A DNA stretch of 64,000 bases. Origin: Ctenosaura bakeri. Taxonomy: Eukaryota > Chordata > Lepidosauria > Squamata > Iguanidae. The notes below the pieces were generated by a model that saw nothing but the letters and a program-made list of their open reading frames with translations, did not search any database and was not told where the DNA came from. The stretch spans positions 186,001 through 250,000 of the forward strand of contig CAOLHI010001820.1 in the NCBI GenBank assembly GCA_948474755.1. The letters run 5' to 3'. Each line of letters begins with the position of its first letter. Within the stretch, counting starts at the first letter, position 1. The position numbers were made by a program, and so were the translations under genes. Positions 21,590 to 35,347 of this stretch are shown here, in pieces.

Positions 21590-22900
21590 TCCAACTCATC
21601 AGATCCGTATCATGTGTCTGTGTCCAATATTCAGTGAGGAGATTTTGACCCTGTTTGAGAAAGGAGCCATAGAACACATTCCACTCTTACACGCTTTCTC
21701 TTCCCGGTACTTCCTGGTGTTAAAGAAGGACAGCAATCTTTGTCCCATTTTGGATCTTCACAGAGACTAAAATGATTTTGAATGGTCACCCTCATGTCCA
21801 TCCACCCTTTACTCTAGAAAGGGGACTTGTTCGCTACCCTGTGCCTGAAGGACGTCTACTTCCACGTCTCCATCAGGCTAACTCACAGGAGGTATCTGGC
21901 CTTTGTCGTGGGTTCAAATGTGTGTGTGTGGTTGAAAAGCTTACCGCTTTCACTTGTTTCCTTTCAGCCTCTGCACGGCTCCGAGAGTTTTCATGAAGGT
22001 TATGTTGGTGGTAGCGGCCATGTTGCATCAACATGGTATCGTGGTATTTCCCTACATAAATGACTGGCTCTTATTCACCCGGACTTGAACCCAACTCCTC
22101 TTTAACATCAATGCCACCATCAAACTTCTTTTTTTGCTGGGCCTACTCATCAATTTCAAAAAGTCCCACCTGATACCCTGCCAAAGGATCAAATTTATCA
22201 GCACCATACTAGACTCCAAGCTCCAACAAGCATTCTTATCAAATAACAGATGGGAAACCCTATGCCAGGTTACCTTCCACCTCTCAAAGTGTCAAAGAAC
22301 AAGAGCAAGGGACATTCATGTCCTTCTAGGTCTCGTGGCCTCGATCGTGGCAGTCACCTCATTTGCCAAGCTCAGCATATGACCTCTCCAAGTGTGGTGG
22401 ATTTCCCAACTTTAATCCCCTTAGACATCAACCACTGAGATTATTCACAGCACCATGTCCTGTTCTTTGATCCCTAGTATGGTGGATGGATTCCAGGAAC
22501 ATTCTGGTGGGGATGCTGTTCTTCCCTCATTACTGCCTTGGTTTTGGTGTCCATGGATGCCTCCCTTGATGGCTGGGGAACACATTTACCTGGCCTGACA
22601 GTGAGAGAGTGATGGTTGACATTGGAGAGGCTCCTCCACATCAGTGCCCTCACCATGATCAAAGCCTTCTGTGCCTTCAAACAACATCTCCAAGGGAGGT
22701 TGGTGCAGATCGTTATGGACAGCACCACCACAATGTACTATGTGAACAATCAGAGAAGCATGTGATCCGGGACACTGCTAGACCTGTCAATATGTCTGTT
22801 AAGTTGATGCCTCTGCAGCAGATTCTGCCATCAGCCATCCATCTGCCTGAGGGTGAGAACTCTCTAGCAGACACTCTCATCCTCAGCCCCCCCCCGGTCG
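21590..22900 (+). pseudogene. RT and RNase H remnant of copy D
   Basis: RT blocks: LFEKGAIEHIP and SRYFLVLKKDSN (21640-21740), CLKDVYFHVSI (21840), then FPYINDWLLF (about 22050), where YLDD has become YIND and one catalytic Asp is lost. Next come GLLINFKKSHLIP (22140) and LGLVASIVAVTSFAKL (22330). RNase H follows (VSMDASLDGW near 22550; MDSTTTMYYVNNQ near 22715). Frames are broken and activity is excluded. Confidence 0.75.
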
Positions 22901-23389
22901 TGTCACAAGTGGAAGCTTCACACGGGAACCTTGAACAACATCTTCCGCAGCTTGGGCACTCTTTTGATAGATCTCTGTCTCTAGGCTCAACTACCAGTAT
23001 GACCTATGCTGCTCCAAAAACAGCAAAGACAAGAAGTCGCTAGGAAATGCCTTTCTTTTCAGCTGGGCAGATCCTGTTGTGTATGTTTTTCCTCCATTCC
23101 CACTAATAACAAAGATGCTTGTGAAGATCCATCAGTATGATGCCAGGGTGATCCTGATAACACTATGGTGGCTGAAACAGACCTGGTTGGCCCCTGATAG
23201 TCCCATCCAAAGGTTAGTATTGGAAACTGCTATACAGACCAAACGTTCTCACCATCCAGAATGGTACTGTACAACTTCCAGATGTTAAGTCCCTCAGGTT
23301 GACGGTGTGTAAACTAGTTCATTGAATGCATTACCTGCTTCAGTGCGACACATTCTGGAATCAGCCCACAGGCCCTCTATGAGGTATCC

Positions 23390-24295
23390 TATGCATACAA
23401 AGGGTCTTAAGTTTTGCCAATTTCTCCAAAACAGCCATCTCAACTTGGACAGCTTTGGTATCATAGACATCCTCAATTTCCTTGGCTCTCTGTCTTCCAA
23501 AGGACTTTCCTTTTCATCAGTCACATGTTACTCTCCATTCTGTCCTGATACATGCAGTGTTGTGGCCAACCCTCCTGTTTCTCCAGTACTCTAATGAAAC
23601 AGGTTTTCCAGGGTACAAGAACTTGCACACACACCGCGGTCACGCCCCTCGTACTTGCATGGAACCTCACTTTGGTCCTCTTTCAACTTTCCAAAAGACC
23701 TTCCGAACCCATGGCCTCTTGTTACCTGCGTCTACTTTCATGGAGGACAGACTTCTTGGTCACCATCTCCTCAGCCAGGAGAGCCAGTGAGATCTTCGGT
23801 CTTAGGGTGGACCAACCATACCTTCACTTCCACAAGGAGAAAATAGTGCTCTGAACAGACATCACCTTCCTACCAAAGGGGGTGTCCTCTTTCCATCTCT
23901 ATCCTGGACATCATCCTCCCTTCATTCATGTCAAATCTGTCATCAGACCTCAAACAGAATCTGCACTGCCTGGATTCCAGACCTGCTCTGGACTTATGTG
24001 TTCAATGCATGGCTTTTTTCAGAGATTCCAACAGACTCTTTGTTTGCTATTCATCTTCCAAGAAGGGACAACCAATCTCATCACAAAGACTATGAAAGTG
24101 GGTAGCCTCGACCATCCATCTTGCCTACAAGTAAGCTGGACAACAACGTCCTCACCAGTTGAGGAATTATTCTGCCAGAGCCATTGCAGCATCTACAGCA
24201 TTCCTGCACAGTGTTCCTCTCCACAAGATCTACAGGGCTGCCACCTGGTCACAGGCATAGCCTACTATCTTCATCATCCACTATAGACTAAACAA
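23390..24295 (+). pseudogene. Tyrosine recombinase remnant of copy D
   Basis: Recognisable blocks are LKFCQFLQNSHLNL, SSARRASEIFGLR with the first Arg (RAGE changed to RASE), FHKEKIVL and YRAATWSQ. The HSTR block is degraded to SARA preceded by Tyr rather than His, while HYRLN keeps the Tyr. Stops and frameshifts occur. Confidence 0.72.
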
Positions 24296-24429
24296 TAGAG
24301 CATATACTGATGTCATCATTGGCAAAGCTGTTCTGCAATCTTCTGTCATCTGACTGATACTTTGTTTAGGAAGCATTGCATTCTTCTGTGGCATGACACT
24401 CCCACTTCCTTGGTTAAGTAGCTCGCTAG

Positions 24430-24766
24430 TTTCTCATTTGTGTGAGTCACAGAGACCACAAAGAACAGGTTGCTTAGCTGTCATTGTAGTTCTTTTGAGT
24501 GGTCATCCGTGAACTCTCACAACCCTGCCCGTCCTCCCCTCTTCATGTCCTGCTTAACCTGTTGGTCCTCCGGCTACTGCCTTAGGTGGCCAAGGAACTG
24601 ATGATTTAAGTGGGAATGTGGCTTTATAGGCACGGGATGGGGTGGGATTCCCACCAAAATACCTATTTCTAGGCTTTAGAAGATTCCAAACACCATACTG
24701 CGCAGGTGCAGATGACCCATTTGTGTGAGTTCCCAGATGACCACTCACAGGTAAGCAACCTGTTCT
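24430..24766 (+). repeat. ICR and right terminal repeat of copy D
   Basis: The inverse of the left end (GAGTCACAGAGACCACAAAG) runs directly into ACAGGTTGCTTAGCTG, followed by the terminal repeat and ACAGGTAAGCAACCTGTTC at the end. Confidence 0.8.
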
Positions 24767-25059
24767 TTACTGGTGATTCTGAAAAGTACATACAGAACCT
24801 GTTCATAGGCATTGGCTACCTAGAGAGCTTCAAGTTAAGGGAGCAGTTCAGTAAAGCTGGCTCCTTCCACCATCTTGAGAGGAAATGGGGAGAAAGAGAG
24901 AAAAGCCTTTTATGTGGTTGCAGATACACCTGGAAAGTGGTTGCTTGGATACATGGATACATTGATACATGGATGAATGAGCAAATGGAGAAAGTTCCAG
25001 AGACAGTATGTGGAGAATAAAGGTATACCGGGAACTGTTACTGTCTAAAGCCCCATTGC
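24767..25059. other. PUM1 intron between copy D and the GC island
   Basis: No recognised family. A tract with ATACATGGATACATTGATAC lies near 24950 and an AATAAAGG at about 25017. Confidence 0.4.
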
Positions 25060-25810
25060 ACATCAGTGTCATGGGCCCGACTGAGCTTGCCGCCGCCATG
25101 GAGGCCGCCGCCGCCAACACTGACGGGAGCCCAGACGCCGCGGAGGCCGCCACCGCCGCAGACAGAGGCTCGGCCATCACGGAGGCCACCACCGCTGCGG
25201 ACGGGAGCCCGGATGCCTCGGAGGCCACCGCCGCCACGGACGGAGGCTCGGCTGCCTCAGAGGCCGGCCGCCTTGGAGGCCGCCGCCGATGCGGACGGAA
25301 GCTCGGACACGCGGGAGTGGGGCTCCTTACCGGGAGACCTGCGGGAAGTTGGGGAGGCTCCAGCGGGGGTGAGGGACGGGCCCGTTAGCAGCGCCGGGGG
25401 CGGCCCGGGCTCACCCCGGCGGTTGAGGCGCCTGCAGGCTCACCGGGGAGAGCAGGCCCCGGTTCCAGTCCGGAATTTCTGCCCAGCCGCAACTCCAGCC
25501 CAGAGGAGACTGCCGCCCCTCCTCCCACGTTTCGGCAATGGCAGCAGGGGAAGGAGGCAGTCCGCAGGTCCTGGCGGCTGCTGGAGAAGCGCCTGTGGGC
25601 TTAGAGCTCTCAGCTGTGAGCCCGGACCTGATTGGTCACAGCTGGGCTAGGGGCTACTTAGGGCGGGCACTGGGAGGGGAGGACTTTGGAGCAACAACCG
25701 TCGGTCTACCGCATTCTCCTCTGCCTGCGTCCGGATCTGGCCCCTCCCTCCGACGACCGCGTCCAGCCTCCCTGGTGGCCGAGCTCTCCGCCTTGCTTTG
25801 GGTGACGTAA
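25060..25810 (+). other. Unclassified GC-rich island with Kozak ATG and 13-residue tandem repeat
   Basis: CpG-rich sequence quite unlike the flanking intron. GCCGCCATGG places a strong Kozak ATG at about 25099. From it a frame encodes four units of about 13 residues starting EA and containing (A/T)DGSPDA or (T)DGGSAAS-like cores (39 bp each). A fifth unit continues only after a frameshift (LEAAADADGSSD). The open frame then runs Pro/Arg/Gly-rich to about 25650. I do not recognise the protein. It may be a retroposed first exon, the leader or Gag region of an LTR element, or chance coding in a CpG island. Confidence 0.4.
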
Positions 25811-26084
25811 CCCTGCCTTTGCTTGAGAATTAGCTTGCGTTTACTTTGGAACTTAACCTTTGCTTCGGGACTGGTGTACGCTCGAGCGGGGGATTTCCTG
25901 TGGGGGTGCTATAACCCTCTGTGTATTGACCCCCTCTGCTAAACGCTGTTCAGCTCCAGCCGCTTGCCCCGCATCTGCTTGATCTCCGCCAGCCACTGAC
26001 AATCAGATGTGCAAAGCTTATGGAGACTTGCCACACAACAACAAAATGCAGCTGTAATTGCTGCCAAAAATGCTTATACTGTAT

Positions 26085-26305
26085 TGATTTGAGGTATATG
26101 TGTGAATACTTGCATAACTATCAAGTGCCAATTTGTTTTTGTTTTCTTTTGTGCCATAATAAAAATATTTCGCACCTTTATTAGATCAACTATTTTGTGC
26201 CCATCAAGTGGTAGCAGAACCAGTTGCCCCATTTCATTTCCAGATTATAACATAACAAGATGTAAAATCAAAGGTGGGGTGAATACTTCTACAAGGCATG
26301 ATAGA
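26085..26305. mobile_element. Tc1/mariner fragment
   Basis: GTGTGAATACTTGCATAAC at one side and AACAAGATGTAAAATCAAAG with GGGGTGAATACTTCTACAAG at the other match the 3' region and terminus of vertebrate Tc1-like elements. It has no transposase. Confidence 0.6.
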
Positions 26306-26412
26306 CTACAGGGTTTTTGTTTTGTTTTGTTTTGTTTTTCTTTTGGATGGTATCTAGAATTAGTTTCCAGTGATAACTACAAAATTATCTTGTTGGACCC
26401 TGGACTAACTAA

Positions 26413-26955
<543 letters not shown>

Positions 26956-26994
26956 CACATACAGTTAAAATTTTGTGTAAATTTTCTTATGTAA

Positions 26995-27675
<681 letters not shown>

Positions 27676-27683
27676 CCATAGAG

Positions 27684-28450
27684 CAGCGGTTCTCAACCTG
27701 CGGGTCGTGACCCCTTTGGGGGTCGAACGAACCTTTCACAGGGGTCGCCTAAGACCATCGGAAAATACGTATTTCCGATGGTCTTAGGCTCCATTCCCTC
27801 CTTGGTGGTCATGCGCAAGCACGAGCCACGCACTCGCATCCTCCTGCCCCCTTTGGTGGGAGCGCGTGCGGCCACGGCGTCGCCACAGCAGGAGTGGTGG
27901 TGCGCAAGCATGAGCCACGCGCTCGCATCCTCCTGACCCCTGTTCACTCCCGTTCTCCACTACCGGGACAGCCTCCCATCTGATGGGCCAGCTTGGGGGG
28001 GGCGGCGGCAGCACGGGGGGAGGCACCCTCCTCTCCATGGTCCCTGCCCCATTCGCCACGGAGGGGGGTGCTGCGAAAGGGCCGGGGGTCCGCACGGCGG
28101 TGGTTTTCCAGGGGGGCGAGCCGTGCCCGGTGCAAAAGACAAAGGCGCTGGGATTCCTCCCCCCCCGGCCAGGGTCGATACTCTGGAAACTTTTCCCACA
28201 CTGCCCCCCCAGCGGAAACGAGAGCGAAGCAGAAGCAGAGCCCGGGGGCGTTCTCGGAGTTTTTCCCCGGGGGAGACGTGTGGCTCCTCTTTCCCTCCCT
28301 GCCCCCCCCCCGTTCCTGGCCGGCGAGGCAGCCTTTGCCGGGGGGAGGAGGCATTGTAAATAATAGATAAATAACTTTATGGTTGGGGGTCATCACAACG
28401 TGAGGAACTGTATTAAAGGGTCGCAGCATTAGGAAGGTTGAGAACCACTG
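27684..28450. mobile_element. SPIN-like non-autonomous hAT transposon with GC-rich interior
   Basis: The termini are CAGCGGTTCTCAACCTGCGG and, inverted, GGTTGAGAACCACTG. Both are flanked by the 8-bp duplication CCATAGAG (27676-27683 and 28451-28458), the hAT signature. The subterminal AGACCATCGGAAAATACGTA and GGGTCGCAGCATTAGGAAGG resemble SPIN (Space Invaders) elements known from Anolis and several mammals. The interior, about 27790-28355, is strongly GC-rich and contains a direct duplication of about 38 bp (27811-27848 and 27901-27938, GCGCAAGCA...CTCGCATCCTCCTG). No transposase is encoded. Confidence 0.88.
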
Positions 28451-28597
28451 CCATAGAGTTAGCTAAATTGAAACATTTTTGAGAGTAAAGCACCTAAGGT
28501 AAACTTAGACTACAATGGACAGTATTTCTAGACATGGTGAATGACGGTACCTTGGGACAATCAGTTGCAGATCTGAGGGAAAGAGAAAGAGGAAAGT

Positions 28598-28636
28598 CTG
28601 TGTGTGTGCGTGTGTGTGCGCGTGCATGCACGCGCT
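28598..28636. repeat. (GT)n microsatellite, impure
   Basis: TGTGTGTGTGCGTGTGTGTG followed by GCGCGTGCATGCACGCGC. Confidence 0.9.
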
Positions 28637-28720
28637 TAATCTAAGCAGTGCAAATGGAGCTGTTGCAAATACTTTTGAACTTCACAGTGATGTGTATGAT
28701 CAAACATCATATAAACATGA

Positions 28721-29152
<432 letters not shown>

Positions 29153-29254
29153 TAGAAGGGAGGAGTGCATGTGGGGATTATGTTGGACTGGGTTGCGTAT
29201 AACGGGAGATGAAAAGCATTTGAACTAGCAGGTCAGTTCTGAAGAAAATTAGTT

Positions 29255-29445
29255 TTGCCGTTGATACTTGTAACAGAACTCCCTTGTCTTCTGGGCAGTC
29301 TAATTCCCATGATTCTAATTGCCTTGTAGCTGCCTGAAGGTGGGGAACCTTTGCCACTGCAGTTATTTTGGACACTAATCCCCATGAGCTGTACCAGCAA
29401 TGGCCAGTGAAAGTTGAAGTCTAAAATATCTGAAGCATCACAGGT
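29255..29445. repeat. Degenerate palindromic interspersed repeat
   Basis: Fragments such as GGACACTAATCCCCATGAGC and GTTGAAGTCTAAAATATCTG fit the common reptile repeat that carries an inverted ACTACAACTCCCAT core. It is much decayed. Confidence 0.35.
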
Positions 29446-30019
29446 TCTCCATTCTGCTATACAGTAAAAATGTTTATTATTATGCTGTAGCTGCAAAGAG
29501 CTCAAGGTGATGTCATGATTTTTCGTGTCTGTTACCTTTGATAATATATAGCACAGGATTTATCTTGCTGAACTCAAATTAGCTGTCCTTGGGAGTGCAT
29601 GTGGCAGTCTGACCACTTTGTCATCACTGTGGCTCTCTGCCAGATTTATTGAATTAAATGCCTGAGTGTTAACTTGTCATAATTCTTCATGGTCTCTGTG
29701 ACTCACACATAGTTCTGCACCTGTGCAACAACTGTTGGAACCTTCTAGAGCTGAAAAGCATCTCTAGGAGTAAGTCCCACCCCCTCCAACTCCAGGCACA
29801 TGATTATGCCAATTCTTGCCAAAACTCTCAGTTGCATTCTTTCAGCTGCAAAATTAGTTAGGAACCTCTAGAGGTTTTTTCCTCTTCAAATTGTCTTCCT
29901 AGAGTGTCCTCTTTCAGTGCTCATATCGTATTTTCTTTTTTTTCTGCCATTTTCTGTATTAAAAAAAAGGTAAAGTTAAGTTTACTATCCATTCCCCGGG
30001 GGCTTATAGTCTCCAAGCA

Positions 30020-30160
30020 CTACTTCAAGAGATGCAACAGTTGTGGTGGTAAGATTCCAGCTTCAGATGAATATTCATTCTGTTTTGTCTTGGGAAGTCT
30101 CATGCTGTTGGAAAGCATGGGTACTTCCAGAAGTTGCGAAGCAAACCCTTTGGAATAGAG
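30020..30160 (+). pseudogene. Gag knuckle remnant of copy E
   Basis: YFKRCNSCGGKIPASDEY aligns with the N-terminus of Gag in copies G and H. The conserved His of SDSH has become Tyr and the frame is soon lost. Confidence 0.6.
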
Positions 30161-31395
30161 CAACACATTTAAAGGCTTTGATTTAGAGAAGGCTCTACAG
30201 GCCTCACCATTGCCTTTGGTGACCATCAAGCCCTGGTATAGGCTCTAGCTTGACTGCTTCATTAGCATGTTCCCACCCTGATATAATTGTGGAGTTGATG
30301 GCCATTTCCTTCTTGTGCACCCAACCAACTTCAGCATCCTTGCATTTGACTCAGGAGTGATCAGGGCTATTCCTACATTAACTTGATCCCTTCAGCCTGC
30401 TGCTCCTCTATCTACAGCCAGCAGGTTGGCATCAACCAAGCGTCCCCACTGTGACAAGAGCTGTGATAATGACAAGCATAAGAAGAGTTAAAAAGACGAG
30501 AGGGGTAAGGAGAGATAGGCTCAAACCCATTTTCAGTCCTCATCTCCTGCAGACTGTAGGAGCAACTGCTCTTAGAAGACCTTCAGGCCTTTGAATCTCA
30601 AGAGCATTTGCTCTCTGCACATGATCCACTGAATCATCTCAGAATTTGTCAGGGGAGCCTCATTATCAAGGCTGGGAATCACCCTTTGGCATGGTACTCT
30701 CCCTCCATCCTATTTCTCTCTATAGAATCCATATGATCGTAGAGGCAGGCCACATTCATACTGGTATGCCCATATGCCACAAGATCCTGTATCAGTCTCT
30801 CATTGTCCTACATCTGTCGTCTCTCCAAACTGTCTTTGATTCCTGCATGACAGGACCCTCTTCTACTGTTCCCCCACCAACTATGATAGATACCCAACAA
30901 TGTGACACATCTCCATGCCACCATCAGCCCCACCGTTCTTCTCTTCTTCTAGTCTTCTTTGGCCTCTGGAGCTGAAGATTTTGAAGGGCGCTACAGTTCC
31001 CAATTTCTCATTGACCTGATACTCTGGACTTCTCCTCCCTGCCCAACACTGCGGTTGGTGACTAGAACGCCCTGTCCCCCACACAAGACGTCGCATCCTA
31101 CGCCAGTGATGCAGGACAGTGAAGACCCTACATCTCCGTATTAAGATGCCAGCTGTCCTGATTTTGGATCTGATGTTTAAAATGGCTCAGTCTTGCTCTC
31201 ATCTTCTCATGCCATCCTTCCTGGGAGTAGCTTGGCAGTCCTGGACAAGGCCATCTTTTGTCTTTCCAGGCTGCAGAAGACTGGACTGATATTAAGTGCA
31301 CAAAGATTCATGCAATTTCTTATTCAAGCACTCTGGAGGGCTAACTGCATTATCATGGGGCTACTCAAGGCAAGGGAGGGAAAAGTAACATTCCA

Positions 31396-32155
31396 CTCCT
31401 TTTTTTTAATTTATTTTTTATTAAATATATATAAAAGAAACAAAAACAGAACATAACATATAAGAAAACAAATAATAAACAAGCAGAACACATAAAAATA
31501 GAAAAACAATATTCTAAATTATACTGTATAACTTACACTATCCAAACAGTCTTACTATAACCAACAAATCCATCTAATCTAAGTAAACTAAACAATTAAC
31601 TCAAAGTATAAACAAGAACACATAATTAAAAAGTGGTTTCCGTCCCTACCATCAACTACTAATAGTAAACTATGCAACCACTAATATAATAAAATTAGAT
31701 AACTAAAATTAACATTGGCTGATTAATCTTATTTTTAAATTAAAAAATTATTTAACATATTCTTAATACATATATGTGTGTGTGTATGTTTAACTATATC
31801 TATACTATAAAATTGTTATGTCTAAGTTAATTGTGATACATCCACAAAGAAGAATAAAATTTCTAAAATTTTCTTTAACTTCTTTGCATGATACGAAATT
31901 CTAACATACAGGATTCATAGCAAAGCAGAAATAACGATAGCAAATTCAGAACCCCAAAATCATGATTTTCACCCTCATTTTCTCTTAAATATTCAATCAA
32001 TAATTGCCAGTTTTTTTCAAAACCTTGCTCTGGAACACCTTTTAATCTATCTGTCAATTTATCCATTTCCACAATTGTCATCGATCCATTGAGCCATTCA
32101 TTGAATGTTGAGATTTCTGTCTTTTTCCAGCATTTTGCACTTGTCATTTCAATCC
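31396..32155 (-). mobile_element. L1 LINE 3' tail inside copy E
   Basis: The + strand begins with a T-rich tract, the complement of a poly(A) tail, followed by AT-rich 3' UTR. The minus strand at 32147-31875 encodes WLNGSMTIVEMDKLTDRLKG and FEKNWQLLIEYL, the pattern of the C-terminus of L1 ORF2. It is 5'-truncated and antisense to PUM1. Confidence 0.65.
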
Positions 32156-32739
32156 CATCAGCCCACCATAATTCTCATGATGGGTGCTTTCACTAGAGGA
32201 TAAGGAGCTATCTGTTCAAACACAAGCATTTTTGTCAGCCCTGGAAAATGCCTTCCATACCAGGGCAGTGGAGCTGATCACGTTATCTATAAGGCATGCC
32301 AGGCATTTCAACCTGTACTTTACAGACAGGTTGTACAGCTTGCATCCAACAACCTGACTGGTACCTACAGTTTGGTCAACACCAGATCAGTTATACTCCT
32401 ACCTCATGCTTGACCTATGCTCTTGGTGCCTGCCCCAAAATACCACTCTCAACAGCTGTCTTCCTCACAGGGTGTCGCAAACATGCTTGCAGACTTCCTC
32501 AGTGGGAATTGACCATCTCCCACAAGAGATCAACTACCTCTTCCAGTTCTGAGGCCCAGCAGAAATAAACCTCTTTGCCTCCTCCATTGCACTCCATTCT
32601 ACAACAGAGATCCTTGAATAGACAGAGACTTAAGGGATACATTCCTCTTCAACTGGGAGGAACACTAAGCGTATGCCCCCCTCATTTCCAAAGTCATAGT
32701 CAAGTTCAGAAATGACAGGACAACTGAAATTCTGGTAAC

Positions 32740-33000
32740 CCCGTGGGGGCCTTGCCAACCCTGAAGCCACTGCCAAAGGAATCTCCATTCCCTAAACAGA
32801 ACCTCAACAGAACCAAATCCTTTGGTAAAGCAATTAAAATTAATTTGCTGTGGGGAACCAAGAAGGGCCTCCCTATAACTCCACAACAACTTTTGAAGTG
32901 CATTTTCCACACAATTAAGCTGGTCTATCAAATCAGTTATAGGCCCCTTCTATCAGAAACCATCCCACCTGTACTATTATGGCTTCTATGCTTTTTCTTC
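32740..33000 (+). pseudogene. Tyrosine recombinase remnant of copy E
   Basis: Reads TPQQLLKCIFHTIKLVYQI, matching the segment that precedes HSTR in intact recombinases. The catalytic boxes themselves are gone or out of frame. Confidence 0.6.
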
Positions 33001-33164
33001 ATGGAATCCAACTCCATGAAATATGTCAGATGAGTATGTGGACCCAACCATCCATGTTCGTATAGCGCTACAGTGTGGACCAAGCAAACTTGGAAACACA
33101 CTCCTCTCAGTACCAAAGAACTGACACTATACCTGCCATTGAGCAGTAAGTACATATTGGTATT

Positions 33165-33505
33165 CTACATATATGTGTGAGTCTCAAAGACCACAAAGAA
33201 GAACAGGTTGCTTAATTTTAACTGTAGCTCTGAGTGATCATCTGTGACCTCACACAACCTCTCCTCCTTCCCTTGGGGCATCAGTCCCTCTTCTGCATCT
33301 TAACCTATGCTTTGCTGCACAGTCTCTGGAGCTGAGGATTTCAGTGGATGTTGCCAGAGTAGTGTGGACAGGGGTGGAAGCAGGGCTTATGCCTAGAACT
33401 TTAGAAGGTTCAGACAGTTGCTTCAAAAGCACAAACCAACCCTTATATGTGAGTTCAGAGATGACCATTGAAAGAATCTCAGTTATAGGTTCACAACCTG
33501 TTCTT
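33165..33505 (+). repeat. ICR and right terminal repeat of copy E
   Basis: GTGAGTCTCAAAGACCACAA followed by GAAGAACAGGTTGCTTAATT is the ICR. The terminal repeat ends ATAGGTTCACAACCTGTTCTT; here the usual ACAGGTAAGC is mutated. Confidence 0.72.
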
Positions 33506-34440
<935 letters not shown>

Positions 34441-35059
34441 TTTTTCTTTGTTTTCTGTGACTAACATATATGGGTCACCTACCCCTGCATGGTTCATTAT
34501 TTGAAAAGTTCTTCAGCTGACCAAACATTTTGACAGTCCGCCTCAGTTCTCATGCGCACACGTCTTAATTGTTTTTGCTGCTTATTTTTGTCCAGTGCAG
34601 CAAATCATCATTTGTTCTGATGTTATTTCTTCTGATGATACTAGAACAGTCTTCATCGATTTCTCCTTCAACCATCTTGTTGTGTTTCTTTGTTTTGGAA
34701 TCACTGTCTTCATCAGCATGTGACTTCTAGCAGTGTGTTTCAGTTAAGGGAAAGATACCTCAGTCAGATAGGCATAGTGCCTTCTCAGTCTTGTAAAGAA
34801 CACAGTGTGGCTGTTATTATTGCTGGTTATTACTCAGCATACTTGCAGAAATAGAACTTGTTAGTTGAAGGTCCTCTAGTGTAGAAAATGCTCAAGAGGA
34901 CTGTTGAACTTTATTCCAAGAACAGATTTCTGTATGTAGCCTATTATCTTTGGTGGTCTTGTCATCTTCAAAAACATTGAATAGTTCTGCTTCAAGCCTG
35001 AAGACCTCTATAACTTCAACAGAGACTTTGTACAGATCCTTCTATGCTTTTGTTGAATA
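34441..35059 (+). mobile_element. DIRS copy J, left part
   Basis: A decayed left terminal repeat (TTTTTCTTTGTTTTCTGTGA) and the start of Gag, cut at 35059 by the younger copy G. The other half resumes at 41521. Terminal subfamily TGTGACTAAC, CpG-poor. Confidence 0.7.
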
Positions 35060-35347
35060 TCTTCTTTGTGGTCTCTGTGCCTCACACAATAGGAATCCTC
35101 GCATATGCGCAGTAGCTTTTCGGAAAGTTCCAGAGCTGAGCAGCTTGGCAGGAACCCCTCCCCCACTTGGTACTGAGCATACTCAGTTCTACCAAGCTAA
35201 TGGTCTTCCCTCAGTTTCTCTTCATCCGCCAAGCAGTTAGCAGCTTGGAAGGTTTCCTTCCTGAGCAGTTTCTGTTCTTTGGATTCTCTCTGGATTTCTT
35301 GCTTGCTCTTTCCAGGATAAAAACTGTAAGGACTCTTTCCCCCTCTT

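Larger units (their letters stand above)
18709..24766 (+). mobile_element. DIRS copy D (main body, old)
   Basis: The main body of the copy whose left end is 16229-16363. It holds a Gag knuckle (18905-19110), a long degraded Gag region, RT (21590-22380), RNase H (22430-22900), a methylase-like tail (about 22960-23230), recombinase (23390-24290), the ICR (24430-24525) and the right end. CpGs are largely lost and all ORFs are broken, which marks it as old. The terminal repeat belongs to the TGTGACTCAC subfamily. Confidence 0.88.
29683..33505 (+). mobile_element. DIRS copy E (old, heavily deleted)
   Basis: It runs from TTCTTCATGGTCTCTGTGAC to CAACCTGTTCTT. The Gag knuckle is seen at about 30020-30100 (CNSCGGKIPASDEYSFCF). 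Later come RNase H-like rubble (about 32200-32560), a recombinase remnant (about 32740-33000, with FHTIKLVYQI), the ICR (33165-33256) and the right end. It is interrupted by an L1 tail at 31396-32155. No frame survives. Terminal subfamily TGTGACTCAC. Confidence 0.8.

Noticed and set aside
16229..24766. Head-to-tail DIRS dimer or circle insertion, because copy D seemed to lack a left terminal repeat
   Set aside because: The missing left end lies at 16229-16363. Copy C is simply inserted into copy D.
27983..28370. Gly/Pro-rich ORFs inside the SPIN-like element as genes
   Set aside because: GC-rich sequence is open in several frames on both strands at once; no motif and no conservation evidence.
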